Below, one piece after another: positions 63,771 to 64,000 of a DNA stretch of 64,000 nt. This DNA is from Saccharicrinis sp963663905. Its GTDB lineage: Bacteria; Bacteroidota; Bacteroidia; Bacteroidales; Marinilabiliaceae. The DNA lies in NCBI GenBank assembly GCA_963663905.2, contig OY760657.1, positions 2,604,001 through 2,668,000 on the forward strand. Reading direction: 5' to 3'. Position 1 is the stretch's first letter. Every line of letters starts with the position of its first letter. The notes below the pieces were generated by a model. It made no database searches. It had not been told where the DNA came from and saw only the letters and a program-made list of their open reading frames with translations. A program made the position numbers and the translations under genes.

Positions 63771-64000
63771 ATCCTGCCTTTTTGTTATCCCAGTGAACCA
63801 ATTATACCTCTAAACTTTTATAAAAGAAGTACAAACAACTGCATCTCCAAATTACAACAAACAAAAATCACTGTCAAAATACAACTACAAAACCAGCACG
63901 GACCATTTTTGAGCGAACTCCACCTCTACCTTTTGCAAGTGTTTAAACAACTAAACCTTTACCAAAATTTGCGTTCGAGAGACAGGAAGATGGCTGCTAA
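63750..64000 (+). CDS. Doubtful partial ORF at the window edge
   Basis: An open frame starting at ATG 63750 inside the arm of attC-like site 14 (MAFLLCYILPFCYPSEP ...) runs to the edge without a stop (83 codons). It opposes the cassette direction and has no recognised domain; its cysteine- and glutamine-rich composition is unlike the neighbours. It may be chance. Otherwise I see nothing in 63771-64000. Confidence 0.2.
   Translation, partial: MAFLLCYILPFCYPSEPIIPLNFYKRSTNNCISKLQQTKITVKIQLQNQHGPFLSELHLYLLQVFKQLNLYQNLRSRDRKMAA

Larger units (their letters stand above)
42528..64000 (-). mobile_element. Integron-type gene cassette array lacking a visible integron integrase (CALIN-like)
   Basis: Thirteen successive units, read on the minus strand, each holding one or two genes and ending in a long palindrome. 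Unit borders at plus-strand 'aac' (GTT on minus): 42528, 43739, 48409, 52532, 53480, 54170, 54780, 56495, 57760, 58511, 59698, 60562, 62957 and 63647. In every unit the inverse core at the far end of its palindrome is complementary to that unit's own 5' end, for example TTAGCGGT / GTTAGCGG, TTATAGCCC / GTTATAGCCC, TTGTGGCTC / GTTGTGGCTC and TTGAACTAAAC / GTTGAACTAAAC. That is the mark of a circular cassette joined at G^TT. Leaders from core to start codon are often only 14-50 bp. No intI gene is in the window. Confidence 0.8.

Overview
The window looks like a chromosome segment of a Bacteroidota bacterium, probably Bacteroidales/Marinilabiliales (order-level placement is inference). Grounds: low G+C, TAnnTTTG-type -7 promoter boxes with little Shine-Dalgarno signal, type IX secretion (T9SS) C-terminal domains on two secreted proteins, the order rpmB-rpmG-DUF4295-ftsY, and yicC-gmk-nadD.

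Bases 1 to about 42.5 kb are mostly core chromosome. In order: a ribosomal protein/ftsY cluster; a secreted endonuclease I with a T9SS tail; an M24 peptidase; a fatty acid desaturase; a TruC-like pseudouridine synthase; a 2281-residue five-module beta-helix surface protein; an ABC-F ATPase; two PAS histidine kinases; cinA; two M48 peptidases; lgt; secA; a rhomboid protease; an MFS transporter; an orphan PycTM-like membrane protein; a FUSC protein; YhcH; a CarH-like MerR/B12 regulator; yicC-gmk-nadD; and a phospholipase D lipoprotein.

From 42.5 kb to the right edge the character changes completely. I read this as an integron-type gene cassette array without a visible integron integrase (a CALIN). 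Almost every gene is on the minus strand and is followed by a long imperfect palindrome resembling an attC site. Thirteen units lie between successive GTT cores (plus-strand 'aac'). In each unit the right-hand inverse core (R'') is complementary to the 5' end of the same unit, as required if each unit once closed into a circle by recombination at G^TT. One 690-bp unit (DUF805) occurs twice, identical except for one base, with both ends exactly at the cores.

Other elements have invaded the array. A group II intron sits inside one attC-like site, antisense to the cassettes, and itself carries an IS256-family insertion. An IS3-family element with a 3-bp target duplication splits another site. 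Two units contain a tyrosine recombinase plus an IS91-type transposase. Cassette cargo includes a NYN-LOTUS protein, a Fic protein with the catalytic His replaced by Gln, a large methyltransferase-like protein, a MORN-type protein, an SH3 protein and several unknown secreted proteins. One unknown is a homologue of a core-chromosome gene at 34.6 kb. No rRNA, tRNA or CRISPR array was seen.
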